The translations under genes were made by a program, and so were the position numbers. 64,000 nt of DNA, taken from the NCBI RefSeq assembly GCF_038070005.1, contig NZ_JBBPCO010000012.1:1-64000 (forward strand), given 5' to 3'. This document shows, piece after piece, positions 51,141-61,576 of the stretch. The DNA comes from Thermithiobacillus plumbiphilus (GTDB taxonomy: Bacteria > Pseudomonadota > Gammaproteobacteria > Acidithiobacillales > Thermithiobacillaceae). Positions within the stretch are counted from its first letter, which is position 1. Each line of letters begins with the position of its first letter. The notes below the pieces were generated by a model. It was not told where the DNA came from, ran no database searches, and saw only the letters and a program-made list of their open reading frames with translations.

Positions 51141-53033
51141 CTAGCGTGACAGCGCCAGCATGAGCTGATTCAGGCGCGCCACGAAGGCTGCCGGATCTTC
51201 CAGTTGTCCGCCCTCGGCCAGCACGCCCTGCTCCAGCAGCAGGCGCGACCAGTCGCCAAAGCGCTCGCCGTCCTGCTCGGCCTCCAGCCGCTTCACCAGC
51301 GGGTGCCCCGGATTGACTTCCAGCACCGGCTTGCTCACCGGCACATCATGGCCGGCGCGTTTGAGCATCTGCTGCATGTAAAGCGCCATGTCCTGCTCAT
51401 TGAGCACGATGCAGGACGGTGAGTCGGTGAGCCGATGCGACACCCGCACCTCGGCGACTTCATCCCCGAGCGCGCTCTTGATGCGCTCCACCAGGCCCTT
51501 GGCTTCCTGCTCGATCTTTTCCTGCTCGGCCTTTTCCTCGGGGCTGCCGATCTTCGAGAGGTCCAGGTCACCCTTGGCCACCGACTGGAAGGCCTTGCCC
51601 TGGAACTCGAAGAGATGGCTCATCAGCCACTCATCGACACGATCCGACAACAACAGCACCTCGATGCCCTTCTTGCGGAAGATCTCCAGATGCGGGCTGT
51701 GACGCGCGGCATTGTAGCTCTCGGCGGTGATGAAATAGATCTTCTCCTGCCCAGGCTTCATGCGGTTGATGTAATCCTCCAGCGAAACGGTCTGCTCGGC
51801 GCTGTCGTTCTCGGTCGAGGCAAAGCGCAGCAGCTTGGCGATCTGCTCGCGGTTGGCGTAGTCCTCGCCCGGCCCCTCCTTCATCACCCGGCCAAATTCC
51901 GTCCAGAAGGTCTTGTATTTCTCGGGCTCGTCCTTGGCAAGGCCTTCCAGCAGGCCCAGCACCTTCTTGACCGAGCCGGCGCGCATGTTGTCGATCAGCT
52001 TGTTGGACTGGAGGATCTCGCGCGAGACGTTCAGCGGCAGGTCGCTGGAGTCAATCACGCCGCGAATGAAGCGCAGATAGCGCGGCATGAGCTTTTCCGC
52101 GCCGTCCATGATGAATACCCGGCGCACATAGAGCTTCACGCCATGCGGCTGATCGCGGTCAAAGAGATCAAAGGGCGCCTTGGACGGGACATACAGCAGC
52201 GAAATGTACTCCTGATTGCCCTCCACCCGGTTGTGGGTCCAGGCCAGCGGATCCTGGAAATCATGCGCCACATGCTTGTAGAAGGCCTTGTATTCGTCCT
52301 CGCTGATCTCGTTGCGCGGCCGCGCCCAGAGCGCCGAGGCCTTGTTGACCACTTCCCATTCGTCGGTGGGCTCATCCTGCTCGTTGCGCTTGCGCATCTC
52401 GATCGGCAGCGGGATATGATCGGAGTAGGTCTGGATGACCTGACGCAGACGCCAGTCATTCAGAAACTCGTCCTCGCCCTCTTTCAGGTGCAGCACCACT
52501 TCGGTGCCACGCGCCGGGTGCTCGACCGTCTCCAGCGTGTAGGCGCCCGATCCATCGGACTCCCAGCGCACGCCATGCTCGGCCGTCATGCCCGCGCGAC
52601 GGGTAGTGAGCGTCACCCGGTCGGCAACGATGAAGGCCGAGTAGAAGCCCACGCCGAACTGGCCGATGAGGTTGGCGTCCTTGGACTGCTCGCCACTGAG
52701 CTTGCTGAAGAACTCGCGGGTACCGGAACGGGCGATGGTGCCGATGTTCTGGATCACCTCCTCGCGATTCATGCCGATGCCGTTGTCCGTGATCGTGATG
52801 GTCCGCGCCGCCTTGTCAAAATCTACCCGGATGCGCAGCTCGGCATCGTTCTCGTACAGCGAAGGATCGGACAGCGCCTCGAAGCGCAGCTTGTCACAGG
52901 CATCCGAGGCATTGGAGATCAGTTCGCGGAGGAAGATGTCCTTGTTGGAGTACAGGGAATGGATCATGAGGTGCAGCAGTTGCTTCACCTCGGTCTGGAA
53001 TTCCAGGGTTTCCTTGTGGTGCTCGACGGCCAT
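51141..53033 (-). CDS. htpG: Molecular chaperone HtpG (Hsp90)
   Basis: This is a 630-aa Hsp90 homologue with the GHKL ATPase domain first. Motifs: [38 protein letters not shown], and [17 protein letters not shown]. The middle domain includes [15 protein letters not shown] with the catalytic Arg, and the C-terminal dimerisation domain follows. It helps fold and stabilise client proteins in the cytoplasm. A sigma-32 promoter lies upstream at 53074-53100, supporting heat-shock induction. It ends at a shared terminator. Confidence 0.97.
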   Translation of the reverse strand: MAVEHHKETLEFQTEVKQLLHLMIHSLYSNKDIFLRELISNASDACDKLRFEALSDPSLYENDAELRIRVDFDKAARTITITDNGIGMNREEVIQNIGTIARSGTREFFSKLSGEQSKDANLIGQFGVGFYSAFIVADRVTLTTRRAGMTAEHGVRWESDGSGAYTLETVEHPARGTEVVLHLKEGEDEFLNDWRLRQVIQTYSDHIPLPIEMRKRNEQDEPTDEWEVVNKASALWARPRNEISEDEYKAFYKHVAHDFQDPLAWTHNRVEGNQEYISLLYVPSKAPFDLFDRDQPHGVKLYVRRVFIMDGAEKLMPRYLRFIRGVIDSSDLPLNVSREILQSNKLIDNMRAGSVKKVLGLLEGLAKDEPEKYKTFWTEFGRVMKEGPGEDYANREQIAKLLRFASTENDSAEQTVSLEDYINRMKPGQEKIYFITAESYNAARHSPHLEIFRKKGIEVLLLSDRVDEWLMSHLFEFQGKAFQSVAKGDLDLSKIGSPEEKAEQEKIEQEAKGLVERIKSALGDEVAEVRVSHRLTDSPSCIVLNEQDMALYMQQMLKRAGHDVPVSKPVLEVNPGHPLVKRLEAEQDGERFGDWSRLLLEQGVLAEGGQLEDPAAFVARLNQLMLALSR

Positions 53034-53073
53034 GCGGACGCTCCTTGCTTATTTGAACGAATCTGCAGGCAGG

Positions 53074-53100
53074 ATGGGGGCACTGGCTGGCGAATTCAAG
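53074..53100 (-). promoter_or_regulatory. Sigma-32 heat-shock promoter of htpG
   Basis: On the minus strand CTTGAA (53095-53100) is followed by 15 bp and CCCCAT (53074-53079), close to the sigma-32 consensus CTTGAA-N(12-16)-CCCCAT. It lies 41 bp upstream of the start codon. Confidence 0.85.
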
Positions 53101-53249
53101 GCTCGGTTCTGGAAACGATTGAAAACACCCGCATGCAGGATACCTATGCATACTGCATTGCCATGTAGCAGATCAGGGAACCCGGCTCTGGGGCCTGAGA
53201 TTTGCTGGGGGCGGGGCATTATTGATAGCATGATGGAATGGAGGGCGCC

Positions 53250-53492
53250 ATGGCTGATGACACTGAAAATCTTGTGCTGGAACATCTCAAGGCGATTCGC
53301 GCCGATCTGGCCGCGGCGCGCGATGACCTGCGCGACCTGACCCACCGTACGGGCCGGGTAGAACTAGCCATCGCTGGGTTACGTCGGGACATGGCGCACT
53401 TTGATGAAAGTCACGCGTAAATCAGTGTACGCATGGATCGGCTGAACGACCGGATCGAGCGCATCGAACGGCGACTGGAATTGCAACCCTAG
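53250..53492 (+). pseudogene. Small coiled-coil protein gene interrupted by an in-frame stop
   Basis: The frame from ATG 53250 reads ADDTENLVLEHLKAIRADLA, then RRDMAHFDESHA and a TAA at 53418-53420. It continues in the same frame as ISVRMDRLNDRIERIERRLE to TAG at 53492. I recall small, heptad-rich proteins of this type as a single uninterrupted chain of about 80 aa, so TAA is probably a nonsense change. A 56-aa truncated product is the alternative. Function is unknown. Confidence 0.6.
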
Positions 53493-53631
53493 CCGGATCA
53501 TCATGGTCAACCCGCCCCCATCATTGCGGGCCGGCCCGACCCAAGCTGGGGCGATGCTGCGCCAAATTCCGCGCTAATCAGTGCCAAGTCTTGCGCCCGG
53601 CTACACTCGTGGAGCAAAATCGGAGCAAGAA

Positions 53632-53661
53632 AAAGGGTTTAGCCGGAGAGCTAAACCCTTT
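53632..53661 (-). terminator. Terminator of the tRNA-Pro transcript
   Basis: AAAGGGTTTAG and CTAAACCCTTT form an 11-bp stem with an 8-nt loop. On the minus strand the T-run after the stem (CCCTTTTTC) makes it an intrinsic terminator right after the tRNA. Confidence 0.82.
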
Positions 53662-53669
53662 GATTTATA

Positions 53670-53746
53670 TGGTCGGGGCGAGAGGATTCGAACCTCCGGC
53701 TTCTGCCTCCCGAAGGCAGCGCTCTACCAGGCTGAGCTACGCCCCG
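53670..53746 (-). tRNA. tRNA-Pro, anticodon CGG
   Basis: On the minus strand this 77-nt tRNA has an acceptor CGGGGCG, D-arm around TAGCTCAGCCTGG, anticodon loop TTCGGGA in stem CTGCC/GGCAG (anticodon CGG, reading CCG), T-loop GGTTCGAATCC, and an encoded 3' CCA. It lies 14 bp after the ispB stop codon, so it may be on the ispB transcript. Confidence 0.96.
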
Positions 53747-53760
53747 TCAATCTTCGAGAA

Positions 53761-54729
53761 CTAAAACTGTCTTTCCACCGAGAAATCGGCTAGATAGGCC
53801 AGTGCATCGCGCTGTGGACCAGCAGGCAGGATGTCCAGCGTGGACTTGGCCTGGCCGGCGATCTTGCGGGCAAGCCCAAGAGTATATTCAATTGCTTTTG
53901 TCGACGCAATGATTTCCAGCACCTGATCCAGGCTGCCCAGCCCTTCCTCCGCCAGCGCCTGACGCAGGACGGCCTGTCCGGCAGGGTCCGACTCGCGCAT
54001 GGCATGGATGAAGGGCATGGTCGGCTTGCCTTCCGCCAGATCGTCCCCAACGTTCTTGCCGAGCGTGGCGGACTCGGCACTGTAATCCAGGGCGTCATCG
54101 ATCAACTGGAAGGCCGTACCGAGCAGGCCGCCGTACTCGGCCAGTGCCAGTTCCTCGGCTGGCGGGCGCTCGTTGATCACGGCGCCGATGCGCGCAGACG
54201 CTTCGAACAGCTTGGCCGTCTTGGCGCGGATCACGGCAATGTAGGCGGCTTCATCGAGATCGGGATTCTGGGTATTTTCGAGCTGCTGGACCTCGCCCTC
54301 GGCAATCACGCTGGTCGCTTCGGCCAGGATCTTCAGGATGCGCAGGTCACCATCGGCCACCAGGACCTCGAATGACCGGGCATAGAGAAAGTCGCCCACC
54401 AGCACGCTGGCGGCATTGCCCCAGACCTGGTTGGCGGTGGCCTGATTGCGGCGCATCTCCGAACCGTCCACCACATCATCGTGCAACAGTGTGGAGGTGT
54501 GGATGAATTCGATGACTGCCGCCAGCGGGATGTGCCGGCTGCCCTGATAGCCGAACAGCCGGGTGGCCAGCAGCAGCACCATGGGCCGCAGCCGCTTGCC
54601 GCCGCTGGCGATCAAGTAGCTTCCCAGCGCGGGAATGGTGGGCACGGCCGATTGCATCTGCCCCTGAATAGCCCGGTTCACTGCCTCCATGTCCGCAGCT
54701 ACGAGCGATTTGACGTCTTCCAGATTCAT
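53761..54729 (-). CDS. ispB: Octaprenyl (polyprenyl) diphosphate synthase IspB
   Basis: This 322-aa trans-prenyltransferase makes the ubiquinone side chain from FPP and IPP. The first Asp-rich motif is HDDVVDG (Asp84-Asp88) and the second LIDDALDY; GGKRLRPMV and KTAKLFEASARIG are also typical. ATG at 54729 starts the conserved N-terminus; the longer upstream frame overlaps the rplU promoter. Chain length (C40 or C50) cannot be read from the sequence. The tRNA-Pro follows directly. Confidence 0.92.
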   Translation of the reverse strand: MNLEDVKSLVAADMEAVNRAIQGQMQSAVPTIPALGSYLIASGGKRLRPMVLLLATRLFGYQGSRHIPLAAVIEFIHTSTLLHDDVVDGSEMRRNQATANQVWGNAASVLVGDFLYARSFEVLVADGDLRILKILAEATSVIAEGEVQQLENTQNPDLDEAAYIAVIRAKTAKLFEASARIGAVINERPPAEELALAEYGGLLGTAFQLIDDALDYSAESATLGKNVGDDLAEGKPTMPFIHAMRESDPAGQAVLRQALAEEGLGSLDQVLEIIASTKAIEYTLGLARKIAGQAKSTLDILPAGPQRDALAYLADFSVERQF

Positions 54730-54879
54730 GGCACCATTTAAAGGCTTCGAAGGGGCAGGATGAACGGTTTCTAGTTGCGGGGAAGCCGGAAAATAGCGCC
54801 ATCTTAGGGGCCCTGTTCCATCAGTGTCAAGGTGGCGCGCCCTGGCTGGCAGCCCATCAGACGTGGCCTCAGCAGAATA

Positions 54880-54908
54880 TTGACCTTGACCTGCCGAATC
54901 GGTAGTAT
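54880..54908 (+). promoter_or_regulatory. rplU-rpmA promoter
   Basis: TTGACC (54880-54885), 17 bp, TAGTAT (54903-54908) is a good sigma-70 promoter. It would leave a leader of about 75 nt before rplU and lies divergent from ispB. Confidence 0.75.
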
Positions 54909-54988
54909 TGCCGCCTTTACGAAGCGTGGCAGTGCGGGCCACCTTCCCCTGTCACGATTTGCAAGATCAAAGGTTTGGAGGTTCTGGC

Positions 54989-55300
54989 ATGTACGCGGTA
55001 ATTGAAACCGGCGGCAAGCAGTACAAGGTAGCCGTAGGCGACTCCCTGCGAGTCGAGAAGCTGGAAAATGACGAAGGTAGCGAAGTTACCCTCGAACGCG
55101 TGCTGATGGTCGGCGATGGCGACAACATCCAGGTGGGTCGCCCCCTGCTCGATGGCGCCCGCGTGACCGCGGTGGTGGCCACGCAGGGCCGCGCCAAGAA
55201 GGTCCACATCTTCAAGATGCGCCGGCGCAAGCACTACCGCAAGAGCCAGGGCCATCGCCAGTATTTCACCGAGCTGAAGATCACTGGCATCAGCGCCTAA
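54989..55300 (+). CDS. rplU: 50S ribosomal protein L21
   Basis: This 103-aa ribosomal protein begins [20 protein letters not shown] and has [20 protein letters not shown] near its C-terminus, the L21 signature. The upstream frame to 54908 covers the promoter and has no conservation. L21 binds 23S rRNA. The pair rplU-rpmA with obgE downstream is the classical order. Confidence 0.97.
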   Translation: MYAVIETGGKQYKVAVGDSLRVEKLENDEGSEVTLERVLMVGDGDNIQVGRPLLDGARVTAVVATQGRAKKVHIFKMRRRKHYRKSQGHRQYFTELKITGISA

Positions 55301-55324
55301 CGAACACTGTAGAGGTCAATCTCC

Positions 55325-55597
55325 ATGGCACACAAGAAAGCAGGCGGTTCTTCCCGCAACGGCCGCGATTCCCATTCCAAGCGACTGGGCGTCAAGCGCC
55401 ACGACGGCCAGTTCGTGCTGGCTGGCAACATCCTGGTCCGCCAGCGCGGCACCAAGATTCACCCCGGCGAGAATGTCGGCATCGGCAAGGATGACACCCT
55501 CTTTGCCAAGGCCACCGGCAAGGTAGCCTTCGTGCGCCGCGGGCCGCAGAATCGCACCTACGTGCGCATCGTCGCCGAAGCAGAAGCTGTAGCGTAA
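55325..55597 (+). CDS. rpmA: 50S ribosomal protein L27
   Basis: This 90-aa protein starts [20 protein letters not shown], the L27 signature, and contains [21 protein letters not shown]27 reaches the peptidyl transferase centre with its N-terminus. It is 24 bp after rplU and is followed by a terminator, so obgE may have its own promoter or depend on read-through. Confidence 0.98.
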   Translation: MAHKKAGGSSRNGRDSHSKRLGVKRHDGQFVLAGNILVRQRGTKIHPGENVGIGKDDTLFAKATGKVAFVRRGPQNRTYVRIVAEAEAVA

Positions 55598-55616
55598 CAG
55601 CTGCCGCTTCACCCCC

Positions 55617-55648
55617 AAGGCCCTGCCAGGGAAACCTGGCGGGGCCTT
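55617..55648 (+). terminator. Terminator after rpmA
   Basis: AAGGCCCTGCCAGG-gaaa-CCTGGCGGGGCCTT forms a 14-bp stem with a GNRA-like loop and one G-U pair, followed by GTGTTTG, a poor T-run. It may partly end the rplU-rpmA transcript. Confidence 0.65.
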
Positions 55649-55666
55649 GTGTTTGCAGGCGCCTGA

Positions 55667-58007
<2,341 letters not shown>

Positions 58008-58088
58008 AAATTTCACGGATACCGCCCAAAGCAAGGCGCCGCCACGAAAACCCGTAGCGGCGCATGAACTTCAATTCAGGCCGGAATA

Positions 58089-58361
58089 CTAGGCGCTGGC
58101 GGAAAGCGCCTTGATGCGGGCCGACAGGCGGCTCTTGAGCCGGGCAGCCTTGTTCTTGTGGATGATACCCTTATCGGCAACGCGATCCATGGAAGACTCC
58201 GCGATCTTGAAAGCCTGCTGAGCCTGGGTCTTGTCACCAGACTGGACAGCCTTCAGCACCTTCTTGACATGGGTCCGGAAAGCAGAACGGTGGCCGGCAT
58301 TCAGAAAGCGTTGGTCATTGTTCTGGCGGGCCCGCTTGCGTGCCTGTGCACTATTTGCCAC
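58089..58361 (-). CDS. rpsT: 30S ribosomal protein S20
   Basis: This 90-aa basic protein begins [20 protein letters not shown] and has [17 protein letters not shown] at its end, the S20 family pattern. S20 binds 16S rRNA. It is divergent from murJ, with its own good promoter at 58423-58451. Confidence 0.97.
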   Translation of the reverse strand: MANSAQARKRARQNNDQRFLNAGHRSAFRTHVKKVLKAVQSGDKTQAQQAFKIAESSMDRVADKGIIHKNKAARLKSRLSARIKALSASA

Positions 58362-58422
58362 TGCGATTCTCCTAAATGGAATGAGGTTTCGCCGGGATCA
58401 TCGTCCCGATTGAAAGCCGCCA

Positions 58423-58451
58423 ATTATTGGCGAAATAAGCCGCCTTGTCAA
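58423..58451 (-). promoter_or_regulatory. rpsT promoter
   Basis: On the minus strand TTGACA (58446-58451), 17 bp, AATAAT (58423-58428) closely matches the sigma-70 consensus. It leaves about 55 nt of leader before rpsT. Confidence 0.8.
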
Positions 58452-58547
58452 ATCCACGAGCGCTTCAGCTTGCACGCCGATAGTGTAGAATTCCCCCATT
58501 TGCCAACAGCCGCCCGGCAAGGCCAGCGCAGATAGAAAGGAAGTCTC

Positions 58548-60110
58548 TTGAGCAGAAGCTTGATGAAGAGTGTGCTGACCATCGGGGCCAATACCATGGT
58601 GTCCCGGGTGCTGGGCTTCATTCGCGACATCATCCTGGCGCGCACCTTTGGCGCCTCGGCTCTGGCGGACGCCTTTTTCGTGGCCTTCCGGATACCGAAC
58701 CTGTTTCGGCGCCTGTTTGGCGAAGGGGCCTTCGCCCAGGCCTTCGTGCCGGTCCTGGGTGAATACAAGGCCACCCGCAGCGAGCAGGATACCCGAGCCT
58801 TCATCGACGACGTCACCGGCTGGCTGGGGCTGGCGGTATTCGGCGTGACCCTGCTCGGGATGCTGACCGCCCCCTGGGTGGTGATGCTCATCGCACCGGG
58901 ATTCAGCGACACACCTGACAAGTTCGCGCTGACAGTGGATCTGCTGCGCATCACCTTTCCCTATCTCTTCTTCATCTCCCTGACCGCCCTGGCCGGCGGC
59001 ATCCTGAACACCTACGGCAAGTTTTCGGTGCCGGCCTTCACGCCGGTCTTTCTCAATCTGTCGATGATCCTTGCCGCGCTGGTGCTGGCGCCCTGGCTCG
59101 GCAATCCCGCGCTCGGCGTAGCCTGGGGCGTCTTCCTGGGTGGCCTGGTGCAACTGCTTTTCCAGATCCCCTTTCTGCTGCAGATCCGGCGCCTGCCGCG
59201 CCCCCGTCTGCGCCGGCGCGATCCGGGTGTCGCCAAGGTGCTCAAGCTGATGGGACCGGCCATCTTTGGTTCCTCGGTCGCCCAGATCAACCTCTTTCTG
59301 AGCACCATCCTCGCGTCCTTTCTGGCCAGCGGCAGCGTCGCCTATCTTTATTATTCCGACCGCCTGGTGGAATTCCCGCTGGGCGTCTTTGGTGTGGCGC
59401 TGGGAACCGTGATCCTGCCGACATTGTCCGAGCAACAGGCCACCCATGACCAGGAACGCTTCAACGGGACGCTGGACTGGGCACTGCGCCTGGTGGTCAT
59501 CATTGGCATTCCGGCCACCGTGGGCCTGCTGATCCTTGGCGAACCCATGCTGATCAGCCTGTTCCGGTATGGCGCCTTTGACATGCACGCGGTCGCGATG
59601 AGCCAGATGAGCCTGATCGGCTATGGCCTGGGCATCGTGCCCATCATTGCGGTGCGGGTGCTGGCTCCGGCTTTCTATGCACGCCAGAACACGCGCACTC
59701 CTGTCAAAATCGGCATCATCGCGCTGTTTGCGAACATGCTTTTCAGCGTCATGCTGGTCTGGCCGCTGGCACATGCCGGTCTGGCCCTGGCCACCACGCT
59801 GGCAGCCGCGGTCAACGCCAGCCTGCTCTACCGGACCTTGCGTCGGATGCAGGTATATACGCCCCTGCCGGGCTGGGGCCGGATGGTGTTTTCGGTATTG
59901 CTGGCGAGCCTGGTGATGGGGGGACTGCTTTATCTGGCACAGGGAAATGCCTCGCAGTGGCTGGCTCTCGCCATGCCACAACGACTTTTATGGCTGCTGG
60001 GCCTGGTGGCCCTGGGTGCCGGCGCCTTTTTTGCTGCCGGCTGGTTATTGAATATTTCAGAGCTTAAAGCGCTTAAACAGTTATCCAAGAGGAAACGTGG
60101 AAATGGGTGA
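58548..60110 (+). CDS. murJ: Lipid II flippase MurJ
   Basis: This 520-aa protein has about 14 membrane helices. N-terminal LTIGANTMVSRVLGFIRDIILA, then FFVAFRIPNLFRRLFGEGAFAQAFVPVL, are MurJ/MviN signatures; the essential arginine positions in the central cavity are in these segments. It moves peptidoglycan precursor lipid II across the inner membrane. A TTG at 58548 follows AAGGAAG and is the best-supported start; ATG at 58563 is possible. It overlaps the DUF2203 gene by 8 bp. Confidence 0.95.
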   Translation: MSRSLMKSVLTIGANTMVSRVLGFIRDIILARTFGASALADAFFVAFRIPNLFRRLFGEGAFAQAFVPVLGEYKATRSEQDTRAFIDDVTGWLGLAVFGVTLLGMLTAPWVVMLIAPGFSDTPDKFALTVDLLRITFPYLFFISLTALAGGILNTYGKFSVPAFTPVFLNLSMILAALVLAPWLGNPALGVAWGVFLGGLVQLLFQIPFLLQIRRLPRPRLRRRDPGVAKVLKLMGPAIFGSSVAQINLFLSTILASFLASGSVAYLYYSDRLVEFPLGVFGVALGTVILPTLSEQQATHDQERFNGTLDWALRLVVIIGIPATVGLLILGEPMLISLFRYGAFDMHAVAMSQMSLIGYGLGIVPIIAVRVLAPAFYARQNTRTPVKIGIIALFANMLFSVMLVWPLAHAGLALATTLAAAVNASLLYRTLRRMQVYTPLPGWGRMVFSVLLASLVMGGLLYLAQGNASQWLALAMPQRLLWLLGLVALGAGAFFAAGWLLNISELKALKQLSKRKRGNG

Positions 60111-60549
60111 GGCATTTTATGGCGCATCGAGCTGCGCCGTGGACGACATCGTCAGCATTCGCCCACCAGGGGAAACGCGAATCTTCACGCTATCCAGCGC
60201 CCGGACCCTGTTTCCGCTGGTGCGTCGCATCACGGCTGAAAGTGCCTCCGAGCTGAATCCGATCAGCCGGCGCCTGCGTGAAGCATTCACCCTGAAAAAC
60301 GACGTGGCATCTCTCGAACAGGCCTATGAACTGGTGGTACGCAACTGGGTGGCCAAGATGGAGCGCCTGGGCCTGGTGGTCAAGGGCCTCTGGCTGGTGG
60401 ACTTCGATACCGGCGATGGCTATCTCTGCTGGCGCTACCCGGAAGAAGAGCTGGCGCACTATCACCCCTACCACAAGGGCTTTACTGGCCGCCGCCCCAT
60501 CGCGGAAGTCATCGCATTGAAGCAGCCTGAATGGGCCCGGGGCGCCTGA
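60103..60549 (+). CDS. DUF2203-family protein
   Basis: This 148-aa soluble protein has IFTLSSARTLFPLVRRITAE and VRNWVAKMERLGLVVKGLWLVDFDTGDGYLCWRYPE with HYHPYHKGFTGRRPI at the end. This is DUF2203-type, whose function is not known; its charged histidine-tyrosine C-terminal box is distinct. The start could be GTG 60097 or ATG 60103; both are close to the AGAGG site. It is expressed with murJ. Confidence 0.78.
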   Translation: MGEAFYGASSCAVDDIVSIRPPGETRIFTLSSARTLFPLVRRITAESASELNPISRRLREAFTLKNDVASLEQAYELVVRNWVAKMERLGLVVKGLWLVDFDTGDGYLCWRYPEEELAHYHPYHKGFTGRRPIAEVIALKQPEWARGA

Positions 60550-60635
60550 GCCCTCGCATCTCTGGACGATCCGGTCCGCAACTTGTACCCTAAGCGGTCT
60601 GTTTCCTGGGGTCAGTGGCAGGCTATTGCCCGGAT

Positions 60636-61571
60636 ATGAATAAAAAAATCCACCTGTATACGCGCCCTGAGGCCATTCCCGGCCTGGATCGGGGTAGCCT
60701 CGTCACCATCGGCAACTTTGATGGCGTTCATCTGGGCCATCAGGCGATCATCCGCCAGGCCATGTCCCAGGCCCTGCCCAGCGTCATCATGACCTTTGAG
60801 CCCCTGCCCCGGGAATATTTTCACCCCGAGACCGCGCCCGCGCGCCTGAGCAGTCTGCGCGAGAAGGCCATAGCACTTCAGCAGCTCGGGGTGGAAAACC
60901 TGCTCTGCCTGCCCTTCCGGCGCGCCCTGGCGGAGCTCGACGCGCGGGCATTCGTCCGCCAGATCCTGGTCGATGGGCTGCACGCGCGGCAGGTCCTCGT
61001 GGGTCACGACTTTCGTTTCGGCCGGGCCCGTCAGGGCGATCCTGACATGCTCGAACAGCTTGGCCACCGACATGGCTTTACGGTGACGGTCATGCCGCCG
61101 GTCTGTCTCGATGGCCTGCGCGTCAGCAGCACGGGCCTGCGCGCCTGTCTGGCTGCCGGCGATCTGGCACAGGCCCGGCGTGAGCTGGGCCGCCCCTATG
61201 GCATCTGCGGCCGGGTGATTCATGGCGACAAGCGCGGGCGCCAGATCGGTTTCCCCACGGCCAATATTTCCCTGCGCGGGCGCAAGCCGGTGATGACGGG
61301 CGTCTTTGCCGTCATTGCCGAACGGGCGGACGGCTCGCGCCTGCCGGCGGTGGCCAACCTCGGTACCCGGCCTACGGTCAACGGAGCGGCACCGCTGCTG
61401 GAAGTACATATTCTCGACCACAACCCGGATCTTTACGGTGAACGGCTTTTCGTGCATTTTCTTGCCCGGATCCGCGAGGAAAGACGCTTCGCCAGCCTTG
61501 ATGAGCTGCGGCAACAGATCGGGCTGGATGTCGAGCAGGGTCGCCGCCTGCTCCAAAATCAAGGAATTTGA
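60636..61571 (+). CDS. ribF: Bifunctional riboflavin kinase/FAD synthetase RibF
   Basis: This 311-aa enzyme makes FMN and FAD from riboflavin. The N-terminal adenylyltransferase domain has [17 protein letters not shown] with the HxGH-like motif, then [10 protein letters not shown] and [10 protein letters not shown]. The C-terminal kinase domain has [15 protein letters not shown] and [10 protein letters not shown] 60636 starts the conserved sequence; the 7-residue upstream extension is unsupported. ileS follows by 5 bp, a common ribF-ileS pair. Confidence 0.96.
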   Translation: MNKKIHLYTRPEAIPGLDRGSLVTIGNFDGVHLGHQAIIRQAMSQALPSVIMTFEPLPREYFHPETAPARLSSLREKAIALQQLGVENLLCLPFRRALAELDARAFVRQILVDGLHARQVLVGHDFRFGRARQGDPDMLEQLGHRHGFTVTVMPPVCLDGLRVSSTGLRACLAAGDLAQARRELGRPYGICGRVIHGDKRGRQIGFPTANISLRGRKPVMTGVFAVIAERADGSRLPAVANLGTRPTVNGAAPLLEVHILDHNPDLYGERLFVHFLARIREERRFASLDELRQQIGLDVEQGRRLLQNQGI

Positions 61572-61576
61572 ACACC

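Noticed and set aside
53493-53669. Attachment site or integrated element next to tRNA-Pro
   Set aside because: No integrase, no duplicated tRNA end and no phage-like genes were seen nearby.
58036-58063. Hairpin GCGCCGC...GCGGCGC between proB and rpsT as a terminator
   Set aside because: The stem is only 7 bp with a 14-nt loop and no T-run on either strand.
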